From Thiobacillus denitrificans (GTDB lineage: Bacteria > Pseudomonadota > Gammaproteobacteria > Burkholderiales > Thiobacillaceae): 50,547 bases of DNA. The stretch lies in contig DYFW01000005.1 of NCBI GenBank assembly GCA_020725005.1, positions 1 through 50,547 of the forward strand. The letters run 5' to 3'. A program made the translations under genes and the position numbers. Below are positions 41,497-49,142 of the stretch, piece after piece. Within the stretch, counting starts at the first letter, position 1, and every line of letters begins with the position of its first letter. The notes under the pieces are model-generated. The model saw nothing but the letters and a program-made list of their open reading frames with translations, was not told the origin of the DNA and searched no databases.

Positions 41497-42507
41497 ATGA
41501 CCGAAACGCAAGGAGTTATGCCCGAAACGCCGAACCCGAGCGCGCCGGACCTGCTGTCGGATCTGCTCGGCAGCATGCATCTTTCCGGCGTGGTGCTGTT
41601 CAGCGTGGTATTCCGCGAACCCTGGGCGCTGGTCACGCCCGAAGCCTGCCAGCTGCCGCGTCTGCTACCTTTCTTCACCGAACACATCATCCCGTTCCAT
41701 ATCGTGGCCGAGGGCGCCTGCTGGCTGGAGCTGAAGGACGGCGAGCGGGTCAGGCTGGAGGCCGGCGATGCCGTGCTGCTGCCTTACGGCGACACGCACG
41801 TCCTGGAGGGGCGCGATGGCGCCAAGCGGGTGCCGGTCGAACAACTGCTGCCGCCGCCCCCCTGGCCCGACGTGCTGCTGATCGAACACGGTGGCGCCGG
41901 CACGCGCACCCAGATCGTCTGCGGCTTCCTGCAGTGCGACGAACTTCTGTTCCATCCCCTGCTGCGCCATCTGCCCGCGTTGATGACGGTCAGCCCCGGC
42001 CGCACCCCGGTCGACGAGTGGCTCGCCGGCACCATCCGCCACACCGCCCGAGAGGCCACCCGGGCCGCCCCGGGCGGCCGTTCCATGCTGCCGCGCCTGG
42101 CCGAACTGATGTTCGTGGAAATTCTGCGCACGCACATGCAGTCCCTGTCGGCGGACGAGGTGGGCTGGTTCGCTGCCGCCAACGACCCGGTGGTGGGCAG
42201 CGCGCTGAAATGGCTGCACACGGCGCCGCTGGAAGACTGGAGCGTGGAGCGGCTGGCACGCCGGGTCGGGGTGTCGCGCACCGTGCTGGCTGGGCGCTTC
42301 AGGCATTTCCTCGACATGCCGCCCATGCGCTACCTGACGGTATGGCGCCTGCAGCTCGCGGCCCAGCACCTGAAGGCGACGAGCATGCCGCTGAAAGGCA
42401 TCGCCGACCAGGCCGGCTACGATTCCGAAGCGGCGTTCAGCCGCGCCTTCAAGCGCCATTTCGGCCTGCCGCCTGCCGGCTGGCGGCGCCGCCAGGCGCT
42501 GGACTGA
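41497..42507 (+). CDS. AraC-family regulator with cupin-type sensor domain
   Basis: A 336-residue regulator. The N-terminal part has a cupin-like strand set (PFHIVAEGACWLELKDGERV then LEAGDAVLLPYGDTHVLEG). The C-terminal double helix-turn-helix is of AraC type (WSVERLARRVGVSRTVLAGR, then GIADQAGYDSEAAFSRAFKR). It belongs to the group that often controls neighbouring dehydrogenase or metabolite genes. It is divergent from the membrane/HMA-like gene, which is a plausible target. The effector is unknown. Confidence 0.88.
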   Translation: MTETQGVMPETPNPSAPDLLSDLLGSMHLSGVVLFSVVFREPWALVTPEACQLPRLLPFFTEHIIPFHIVAEGACWLELKDGERVRLEAGDAVLLPYGDTHVLEGRDGAKRVPVEQLLPPPPWPDVLLIEHGGAGTRTQIVCGFLQCDELLFHPLLRHLPALMTVSPGRTPVDEWLAGTIRHTAREATRAAPGGRSMLPRLAELMFVEILRTHMQSLSADEVGWFAAANDPVVGSALKWLHTAPLEDWSVERLARRVGVSRTVLAGRFRHFLDMPPMRYLTVWRLQLAAQHLKATSMPLKGIADQAGYDSEAAFSRAFKRHFGLPPAGWRRRQALD

Positions 42508-42522
42508 CAGGGCGCCGGCGGC

Positions 42523-42539
42523 CGCACCAATTTGCGGCA
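42523..42539. promoter_or_regulatory. Weak NtrC-like site upstream of the ybiB promoter
   Basis: CGCACC-N5-GCGGCA with an AATTT core compares with NtrC consensus TGCACC-N5-GGTGCA. The left arm is good and the right is partial. It lies about 96 bases upstream of the -24 element at 42635. Confidence 0.4.
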
Positions 42540-42634
42540 TGCTCTCCCGCCCGTGCACTGCAACTGAGCGGGTCGCCGGTTGCGTATCGGCCAGCCCGCC
42601 GCCAATCCTTTGAATTCACGACACTGTGCGCTTC

Positions 42635-42650
42635 TGGCACAGACCCTGCA
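42635..42650 (+). promoter_or_regulatory. Sigma-54-type promoter of the 71-codon gene and ybiB
   Basis: TGGCACA-N4-CTGCA, one mismatch in the -12 element, with GG and GC exactly ten bases apart. The expected start is near 42661, just before the AAGGAG ribosome site (42663) and ATG 42674. The leader would be very short. Confidence 0.6.
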
Positions 42651-42673
42651 GGTGTATTGGGGAAGGAGTCAAC

Positions 42674-42889
42674 ATGTCTGTCGTTTCACCTGATTGCTGT
42701 CATGGGAGTGCCGGCCACGGAGTGCGGGTCGAAGTCGACGCCGGGAAGATGGTCCGGGCGCGCGACGAGCGCCCGCTTCGGCCTTGCCGCGCACTGGCGC
42801 GCTCGCATGTTCGTCTCTTGAAGCGGGTGCGTGGCTTGCGCGCTGCGCTCACCAACCGACGGGTTGCCGGCACAGGGGATGCGGCATGA
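42674..42889 (+). CDS. 71-residue protein of unknown function before ybiB
   Basis: It begins MSVVSPDCCHGSAGHGVRVE and is rich in arginine further on. AAGGAGTCAAC gives a strong ribosome site, and the stop overlaps the ybiB start as ATGA, so ribosomes probably pass from it to ybiB. I do not recognise a family, and the arginine-rich part looks poorly conserved-like. It could be a genuine small nitrogen-regulated protein or only a coupling leader. Confidence 0.5.
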   Translation: MSVVSPDCCHGSAGHGVRVEVDAGKMVRARDERPLRPCRALARSHVRLLKRVRGLRAALTNRRVAGTGDAA

Positions 42890-43851
42890 GTTACGCAACC
42901 CTGATACGGCAGATCGAAGCGGGCGAGGGCATGGGCTATCTCGATGCGCGCGCGCTGCTGGCGGCGCTGCTCGATGGCGGGGTGCCCGAACTGGAGACTG
43001 CGGCGTTCCTGGTGGCGTTGCATCAGCACGACCCGGGGGACGATGCCTGGCTGGGCATGCATGCGGCGCTGGCCGAACGCCTGCCGGATTTTTCCGCGCC
43101 GCATGGCCCGTTCCGCACCGTGGTGTTGCCCACCTATCACGGGGTGCACACACGTCCCCACCTCACCCCCTTGCTGGCGTTGCTGCTCAGAAACTTTGGT
43201 ATCCCGGTGCTGATCCACGGCGTGCTCGATGGCGGTGGCGGCACCGCGGCTGCGTATGTGCTGCGCGAACTGGGGGTGATGCCCTGCGGTTCGGTGGCGC
43301 AAGTCAATGCAGCGCTGCGTGATGACGGGCTGGCGTTTGCGCCGGTCGCTTTGCTGAACCCCGGACTGGCGAGTCTGCTGGCCTTGCGCTCGCGTCTCGG
43401 GGTTGACCACTTGGCGACACGGCTCGCAGTGTTGGTCGACCCCCTTGGCGACACCTCGCTGCGGGTGACGCCAGTGGCGGAAGCAACCGACCTCTCCGAC
43501 GTGACCCGGGTGCTGCAGGCACTGGGAGGGCATGCCCTGTTGCTGCATGGATGTGAAGGCGAGGCGTTCGCGGATCCGCTCAAGCGGCCGGACATGTTGC
43601 TGGTGCAGGAAGGGGAGGTGCAATGCGTGTACGAATCGCAATCGACGCCGACCCTGTCCGATGCGCTGCCGGCGGTCGATGCACGCTCCACCGGTGCCTG
43701 GACCGCCAGCGTGTTGCGCGAGCACCTGCCACTGCCGCTGCCAATTCGCAACCAGCTGGCGGTGTGCCTGTATGCGTCGGGTTATACGGACGATCTGAAC
43801 CAGGCGCGCGCGATCACCGCAATCAACGGTTTCGGGAAAGTGGCTGCGTAG
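42886..43851 (+). CDS. ybiB: YbiB/TrpD2-type protein (anthranilate phosphoribosyltransferase fold)
   Basis: A 321-residue protein of the glycosyl transferase family 3 fold. The segment VVLPTYHGVHTRPHLTPLLA, then GIPVLIHGVLDGGGGTAAAY and LRSRLGVDHLATRLAVLVDP match the YbiB/TrpD2 group, which has the TrpD fold but binds nucleic acid and lacks anthranilate activity in E. coli. Its position before nirB, with a similar sigma-54-type promoter, suggests co-regulation with nitrate assimilation. ATG 42886 overlaps the stop of the 71-codon gene. The exact role is unknown. Confidence 0.8.
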   Translation: MSYATLIRQIEAGEGMGYLDARALLAALLDGGVPELETAAFLVALHQHDPGDDAWLGMHAALAERLPDFSAPHGPFRTVVLPTYHGVHTRPHLTPLLALLLRNFGIPVLIHGVLDGGGGTAAAYVLRELGVMPCGSVAQVNAALRDDGLAFAPVALLNPGLASLLALRSRLGVDHLATRLAVLVDPLGDTSLRVTPVAEATDLSDVTRVLQALGGHALLLHGCEGEAFADPLKRPDMLLVQEGEVQCVYESQSTPTLSDALPAVDARSTGAWTASVLREHLPLPLPIRNQLAVCLYASGYTDDLNQARAITAINGFGKVAA

Positions 43852-43876
43852 CTCCGGTGCACGATAGAGATATCCG

Positions 43877-43891
43877 GCACCGACATGGTGC
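43877..43891. promoter_or_regulatory. NtrC binding site upstream of nirB
   Basis: GCACC-N5-GGTGC (part of GGCACCGACATGGTGCA) fits the NtrC consensus TGCACC-N5-GGTGCA at all inner positions. It lies about 77 bases upstream of the -24 element, a standard enhancer distance. A further half-site GGTGCAC is near 43856. Confidence 0.7.
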
Positions 43892-43967
43892 ATGACGAGT
43901 CGGCGGGCTTGGCGGGAGGATAAATAAACCCAATTCAAAACAATGAATTATAAAAGCTTTGCCAAGT

Positions 43968-43983
43968 TGGCACAGCGATTGCT
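43968..43983 (+). promoter_or_regulatory. Sigma-54 promoter of the nirBD-nas operon
   Basis: TGGCACA-N4-TTGCT, an exact match to the sigma-54 core TGGCAC-N5-TTGCW. The expected start is near 43994, 65 bases before ATG 44059. With the NtrC site upstream this predicts induction under nitrogen limitation. Confidence 0.85.
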
Positions 43984-44058
43984 TGGATAGTAAACATCAG
44001 ACCAGATGCAACGGCGTATCTCGGTCATCACTTTTGGTTTTTTGTGTGGAGTGGTGAA

Positions 44059-46530
44059 ATGGATATGAGCGTGCCCCGGGCATCCGGTCCCCGATTGAAA
44101 CTCGTCGTCGTCGGCAATGGCATGGCCGGCATGCGTACGCTGGAGGAACTGCTGAAGGCGGCCCCCGGCCTGTACGACGTCACCGTGTTCGGCGACGAGC
44201 CGCATCCCAACTACAACCGCATCATGCTGTCGCCGGTGCTGGCGGGCGAGCAGACGATCGAGCAGATCGTGCTCAACAGCCGCGACTGGTATGCCGAGAA
44301 CGGCATCACGCTCTTCGCCGGCAAGAAGGTGGTGAAGATCGATCGCCGGGCGCGCTGCGTCGAGGCGGACGACGGCACCCGCGCGCCCTACGACCGCCTC
44401 CTGCTCGCCACCGGGTCCAAGCCCTTCATCCTGCCGGTGCCTGGCGCCGACCTGCCCGGCGTGATCGGTTTCCGCGACATCGCCGACGTCGACGTGATGA
44501 TCCGCGCCGCCTCGCAATACCGGCACGCGGTCGTCATCGGCGGCGGTCTCCTGGGGCTGGAAGCGGCCAACGGCCTGAAGCTGCGCGGCATGGACGTCAC
44601 CGTCGTGCACATCGGCGCCTGGCTGCTCGAGCGGCAGCTCGACGAGCCGGCGGCGCGCCTGCTGCAGAAGAGCCTGGAGGAGAAGGGGCTCCGGTTCCTG
44701 CTGCAGACGCACACCGCGGAACTGGTGCGCGCCGACACTGGTCGCGTCGGCGCGGTGAAGTTCAAGGATGGCGGGACCATCCCGGCCGACCTCGTGGTGA
44801 TGGCGGTCGGCATCCGCCCCAACACCGAACTCGCCGAATCGGCCGGCCTGCACTGCCATCGCGGCGTCGTCGTCAACGACACCATGCAGACCTTCGACCC
44901 CCGCATCTATGCGGTCGGCGAGTGCGTCAACCATCGCGGCGTCGCCTACGGGCTGGTCGCGCCGCTGTTCGAGCAGGCCAAGGTGTGCGCCAACCATCTC
45001 GCCGAGCACGGCGTCGCGCGCTACCAGGGCTCGATGACCTCGACCAAGCTCAAGGTCACCGGCATCGACCTGTTTTCCGCCGGCGATTTCGCCGGCGCGG
45101 AAGGCACCGAGACCCTGGTGTTCTCCGACGCCGCGGCGGGCAGCTACAAAAAGCTGGTGCTGAAGGACAACCGCCTGGTCGGCGCCTGCCTCTATGGCGA
45201 CACGCTCGACGGCGCCTGGTATTTCGACCTGCTGCGCGAAGGCACCGACGTGTCGCAGTTCCGCAAGACCCTGCTGTTCGGCCAGCACCACGTCGGCGAT
45301 TCCGGCCACGGCCCCGCCGAGCGCGTCGCCGCCTTGCCGGACACGGCCGAGATCTGCGGCTGCAACGGGGTGAAGAAGGGCGACATCGTGGGCGCCATCT
45401 GCAGCAAGAAGCTCTTCACCCTCGACGAGGTGCGCGCCCACACCAAGGCCTCGGCTTCGTGCGGTTCGTGCACCGGACTGGTCGAGGCGCTCCTGGCCCA
45501 CACCGTGGGCGGCGACTACTCTGCCGCGCCGTCGAAGAAGCCGCTGTGCGGCTGCACCGACCACAGCCACGACGAGGTGCGCGCCGCCATCGTCGCGCAG
45601 CAACTGAAAACCCTGCCGGAAGTCATGCGCCACCTCGACTGGAAGACTGCCGACGGCTGCAGCAAGTGCCGTCCCGCGCTCAATTACTACCTCCTGTGCG
45701 CGTGGCCGACCGAGTACCGGGACGACGCGCAGTCGCGCTACATCAACGAGCGCGCCCACGGCAACATCCAGAAGGACGGCACGTTCTCGGTGGTGCCGCG
45801 CATGTGGGGCGGGCTGACCAATCCGAAGGAACTGCGCGCGATCGCTGACGTCGCCGAAAAGTTCAAGGTGCCCGAGATGAAGGTCACCGGCGGGCAGCGC
45901 ATCGACCTCTTCGGCGTGAAGAAGGAAGACCTGCCGGCGATGTGGGCCGATTTGTCTGCTGCAGGCTTCGTTTCCGGCCACGCCTACGGCAAGGCGCTGC
46001 GCACGGTGAAGACCTGCGTCGGCAGCCAGTGGTGCCGTTTTGGTACCCAGGACTCGACGGGCTTGGGCGTGAAACTGGAAAAAATGACCTGGGGCTCGTG
46101 GATGCCGCACAAGTTCAAGCTCGCGGTGTCCGGGTGCCCCAGGAACTGCGCCGAGGCGACGATCAAGGATTTCGGCGTGGTGTGCGTCGACTCCGGCTAC
46201 GAATTGCACGTCGGCGGCAACGGCGGCATCAAGGTGCGCGTCACCGATCTTTTGTGCAAGGTGGAGACCGAGGCGGAAGTGCTCGAATACTGCGCCGCCT
46301 TCACCCAGCTGTACCGCGAAGAGGCGCACTACCTCGAACGCACCGCGCCGTGGGTCGAGCGCGTGGGCCTGGCGCACGTCAAGGCGAAGGTCGTCGTCGA
46401 CGCGGCCAACCGCAAGGCGCTCGCCGAGCGTTTCCGTATTTCGCAGCAGACCGCGCAGATCGACCCGTGGAAGGCGCGTGCCGAAGGCGAGGCGCGCCAC
46501 GAATTCACCCCGATCACCGCCCTGGTATGA
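44059..46530 (+). CDS. nirB: Assimilatory nitrite reductase NAD(P)H large subunit
   Basis: A subunit of about 823 residues. In order: FAD fold (VVVGNGMAGMRTLEELLKA), NAD fold (AVVIGGGLLGLEAANGLKLR), and two BFD-like [2Fe-2S] segments (ICGCNGVKKGDIVGAICS and ADGCSKCRP). A ferredoxin-like half domain and the sirohaem/[4Fe-4S] domain follow, with WCRFGTQDSTGLG and SGCPRNCAEATIKDFGVVCV. It reduces nitrite to ammonium with NADH together with NirD in the cytoplasm. ATG 44059 has GGAG eight bases upstream; ATG 44065 is two codons on. First gene of the operon. Confidence 0.95.
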   Translation: MDMSVPRASGPRLKLVVVGNGMAGMRTLEELLKAAPGLYDVTVFGDEPHPNYNRIMLSPVLAGEQTIEQIVLNSRDWYAENGITLFAGKKVVKIDRRARCVEADDGTRAPYDRLLLATGSKPFILPVPGADLPGVIGFRDIADVDVMIRAASQYRHAVVIGGGLLGLEAANGLKLRGMDVTVVHIGAWLLERQLDEPAARLLQKSLEEKGLRFLLQTHTAELVRADTGRVGAVKFKDGGTIPADLVVMAVGIRPNTELAESAGLHCHRGVVVNDTMQTFDPRIYAVGECVNHRGVAYGLVAPLFEQAKVCANHLAEHGVARYQGSMTSTKLKVTGIDLFSAGDFAGAEGTETLVFSDAAAGSYKKLVLKDNRLVGACLYGDTLDGAWYFDLLREGTDVSQFRKTLLFGQHHVGDSGHGPAERVAALPDTAEICGCNGVKKGDIVGAICSKKLFTLDEVRAHTKASASCGSCTGLVEALLAHTVGGDYSAAPSKKPLCGCTDHSHDEVRAAIVAQQLKTLPEVMRHLDWKTADGCSKCRPALNYYLLCAWPTEYRDDAQSRYINERAHGNIQKDGTFSVVPRMWGGLTNPKELRAIADVAEKFKVPEMKVTGGQRIDLFGVKKEDLPAMWADLSAAGFVSGHAYGKALRTVKTCVGSQWCRFGTQDSTGLGVKLEKMTWGSWMPHKFKLAVSGCPRNCAEATIKDFGVVCVDSGYELHVGGNGGIKVRVTDLLCKVETEAEVLEYCAAFTQLYREEAHYLERTAPWVERVGLAHVKAKVVVDAANRKALAERFRISQQTAQIDPWKARAEGEARHEFTPITALV

Positions 46531-46547
46531 CACTCCGAGGAACTGAC

Positions 46548-46892
46548 ATGAAGATGAACGAAAACTGGATTCCGATCGGCCGCCTGGACGACATTCCGCG
46601 CCAGGGCGCCCGGGTCGTCGTCACCTCTGCCGGCGATATCGCCGTGTTCCGCACCGCCGACGACGAGGTGTTCGCGCTTGCCGACCGCTGTCCGCACAAG
46701 GGCGGCCCGCTGTCGCAGGGCATCGTGCACGGCAAGCGCGTGGCCTGCCCGCTGCACGACTGGAAGATCAACCTCGACACCGGCCTTGCCGCCGCGCCCG
46801 ACGAAGGCTGCGCCGCGCGCTACCCGGTGCGGGTGGCGGACGGGCAGGTAAGCCTGTCGCTGATGCCGGAACAAGGCTGCCCGGGCCGCTGA
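46548..46892 (+). CDS. nirD: Nitrite reductase small subunit NirD
   Basis: A 114-residue Rieske-type protein with the cluster ligands DRCPHKGG and VACPLHDWKI. It partners NirB. ATG 46548 is preferred because GAGGA lies six to seven bases upstream and the reading then starts MKMNENWIPIGRLDD; an ATG at 46527 overlapping the nirB stop would add seven residues. Confidence 0.93.
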   Translation: MKMNENWIPIGRLDDIPRQGARVVVTSAGDIAVFRTADDEVFALADRCPHKGGPLSQGIVHGKRVACPLHDWKINLDTGLAAAPDEGCAARYPVRVADGQVSLSLMPEQGCPGR

Positions 46893-46926
46893 TCGCCGCA
46901 ACCCGGCCCCATCGAAAGGAATTCCC

Positions 46927-49131
46927 ATGCTGTTCGGACGTACCAGGAAGAACCCCGTCAAGATCGCCGACAAGGGCGTCGTGGAATGGAAATACGCCGC
47001 CTGCGGCTACTGCTCGACCGGCTGCTCGATCGAGGTCGGCCTCAACGCCGAAGGCAAGCCCGTGGCCTCGCGCGGCGTGGCCGACGCCGACGTCAACCGC
47101 GGCAAGCTGTGCCTGAAAGGCATTTTCGAGCACGAGCTGTTCGATTCTGCCGGGCGCGGCACGCAGCCGCTGATGCGGCCGCGCTGGCACGAGCCGTGGC
47201 AACCCGCCAGTTGGGACGCCGCGCTCGACAAACTCGCCGACGAGATCCGTCGCATCCAGGCGAAATACGGCCGGGATGCCTTCGCTATCATTTCCACCGG
47301 GCAGATGCTCACCGAGGAGTTCTACACGCTCGGCAAGCTCACGCGCGGACTCATCGGCACCAACAACTACGACGGCAACACCACGCTGTGCATGGCGTCG
47401 GCGGTGTCGGGCTACAAGCGCAGCTTCGGCTCCGACGGCCCGCCCGGCTGCTATGAGGATTTCGAGCACACCGACTGCCTGATCGCCTGGGGCTCCAACC
47501 TGCCCGAGCAGCACCCGATCATCTACTGGCGCCTGAAAGAAGCGCAGGAGAAGCGCGGCTTCACGCTCATCGTGGTCGATCCGCGCGTGACCATGCTGGC
47601 GCAGAACGCGCACCTGCACTTGCCGATCACGCCGGGCACCGACGTCGTGCTGATGAACGCGATGATGCACGTGATCTTCAAGGAGAACCTGCACGACCAG
47701 CGCTACATCGACGCCAACACCACCGGCGTCGAGGCGTTGCGCGCCGAGGTCGAAAAATATGATCCGGTCACCGCGTCCCGGATATGCGGCATCGACGAGG
47801 ACACCATCCGCGTCGTCGCGCGCACCTTCGCCAGGTCGAAGGCGGCGATGCAGATCTGGACCATGGGCATCAACCAGTCGACGCACGGCTCCGACGGCGT
47901 GGTCGGCATCAACAACCTCGCGCTCATCACCGGCAACATCGGCAAGCCGGGCGGCACCTCGCTGTCGATCACCGGCCAGTGCAACGCCATGGGCACGCGC
48001 GAATGGTCGTCGTGCTCGGGCCTGCCCAACTACCGCTACCTGGAGAACCCCGCGCACCGCGAGGAGGTGGCGAAATTCTGGAACGTCGATCCGGAATTCT
48101 TCCCGAAGCAGCGGGGCATGTACCAGACCGATATCTACCAGGCGATGGAGGCCGGGCAGATCAAGGGGTTGTGGCTGATCGCCACCAACCCGTTGTCCTC
48201 GCTGCCCAATACCGCGCGCGTTCGCCGCGCCATGGAGCAGCTCGAGTTCTGCTGCGTGCAGGATTGCTACGTGGACACCGAGAGCGCGCAGTACGCCCAC
48301 GTCTACCTGCCCGCCGGCACCTGGGCCGAGAAGGACGGCGTGATGACGAACACCGAGCGCCGCATCAACCGCGTCAAGCCCGTCACGCCGCCGCCGGGCG
48401 AGGCCAAGCCCGATCTGTGGATCTTCAACCGGGTGGCCGAACGCTTCAACCGCGACGGCAGGGTGAAATTCCCCGAATCCGCTGCCGAGATCTTCCAGGA
48501 AATGGGTGAACTGTCGCGTGGCCGGCTGGCCGACATCTCCGGCATGGATCACGCGCTGATCGAGCGGCACCGCGGCATCCAGTGGCCGTACACGGCGGCG
48601 CAGCGCGAGCGCGGCGAGGCGCCGCCCAAGGGCGGCAAGCGCCTCTACACCGAAGACGGGACATTCTCCTACCCGGATGGACGCGCCCGGCTCATCCCGC
48701 TGCCCTTCATCGACAACAACGAGGTGCCGGACGAGATGTTCCCCATCTGGCTCAACACCGGACGCCTCATCGAGCACTGGCACGGCCGCACCAAGACCGG
48801 GAAGATCGGCAACAACAACAAGTACAGCCCGATCCCCTTCATCGAGATCAACCCCGCGCTTGCCGAGGAACTCGGCATCATGCGCGGCGAATACGTGCGC
48901 ATGGTGTCGCGCCGGGGCGACGCCATCGCCATGGCGCAACCCACCCAGCGGGTGCCCAAGAACATGGTGTTCCTGCCCTTCCACTTCCACGACTGCGCCA
49001 ACCGGCTGACGCTCGGCCTGCTCGACCCGCATTCGCGGCAGCCGGCGTACAAGCAGTCGGCCATCCGCATCGAGAAGATCGCCGATCAGGTCGCGGCGGC
49101 GAAGCTGTCGATGGAAATGCGCAAGTTTTGA
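46927..49131 (+). CDS. Molybdopterin nitrate reductase, NasA-like catalytic subunit
   Basis: A 734-residue bis-MGD enzyme. The N-terminal [4Fe-4S] motif is CGYCSTGCSIEVG with a fourth Cys in RGKLCLKG. Molybdopterin-domain segments include AIISTGQMLTEEFYTLGKLT, GYKRSFGSDGPPGCYEDFE and WTMGINQSTHGSDGVVGINN, and the C-terminal MGD domain has WLNTGRLIEHWHGRTKTGKI. There is no signal peptide, so it is cytoplasmic. It is shorter than typical NasA (about 850-900) because it lacks the C-terminal [2Fe-2S] domain. Its place after nirBD argues for nitrate as substrate. A four-cluster Fe-S/DmsC partner follows, so electrons likely come through that. Confidence 0.87.
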   Translation: MLFGRTRKNPVKIADKGVVEWKYAACGYCSTGCSIEVGLNAEGKPVASRGVADADVNRGKLCLKGIFEHELFDSAGRGTQPLMRPRWHEPWQPASWDAALDKLADEIRRIQAKYGRDAFAIISTGQMLTEEFYTLGKLTRGLIGTNNYDGNTTLCMASAVSGYKRSFGSDGPPGCYEDFEHTDCLIAWGSNLPEQHPIIYWRLKEAQEKRGFTLIVVDPRVTMLAQNAHLHLPITPGTDVVLMNAMMHVIFKENLHDQRYIDANTTGVEALRAEVEKYDPVTASRICGIDEDTIRVVARTFARSKAAMQIWTMGINQSTHGSDGVVGINNLALITGNIGKPGGTSLSITGQCNAMGTREWSSCSGLPNYRYLENPAHREEVAKFWNVDPEFFPKQRGMYQTDIYQAMEAGQIKGLWLIATNPLSSLPNTARVRRAMEQLEFCCVQDCYVDTESAQYAHVYLPAGTWAEKDGVMTNTERRINRVKPVTPPPGEAKPDLWIFNRVAERFNRDGRVKFPESAAEIFQEMGELSRGRLADISGMDHALIERHRGIQWPYTAAQRERGEAPPKGGKRLYTEDGTFSYPDGRARLIPLPFIDNNEVPDEMFPIWLNTGRLIEHWHGRTKTGKIGNNNKYSPIPFIEINPALAEELGIMRGEYVRMVSRRGDAIAMAQPTQRVPKNMVFLPFHFHDCANRLTLGLLDPHSRQPAYKQSAIRIEKIADQVAAAKLSMEMRKF

Positions 49132-49142
49132 GGAGCGAGATC

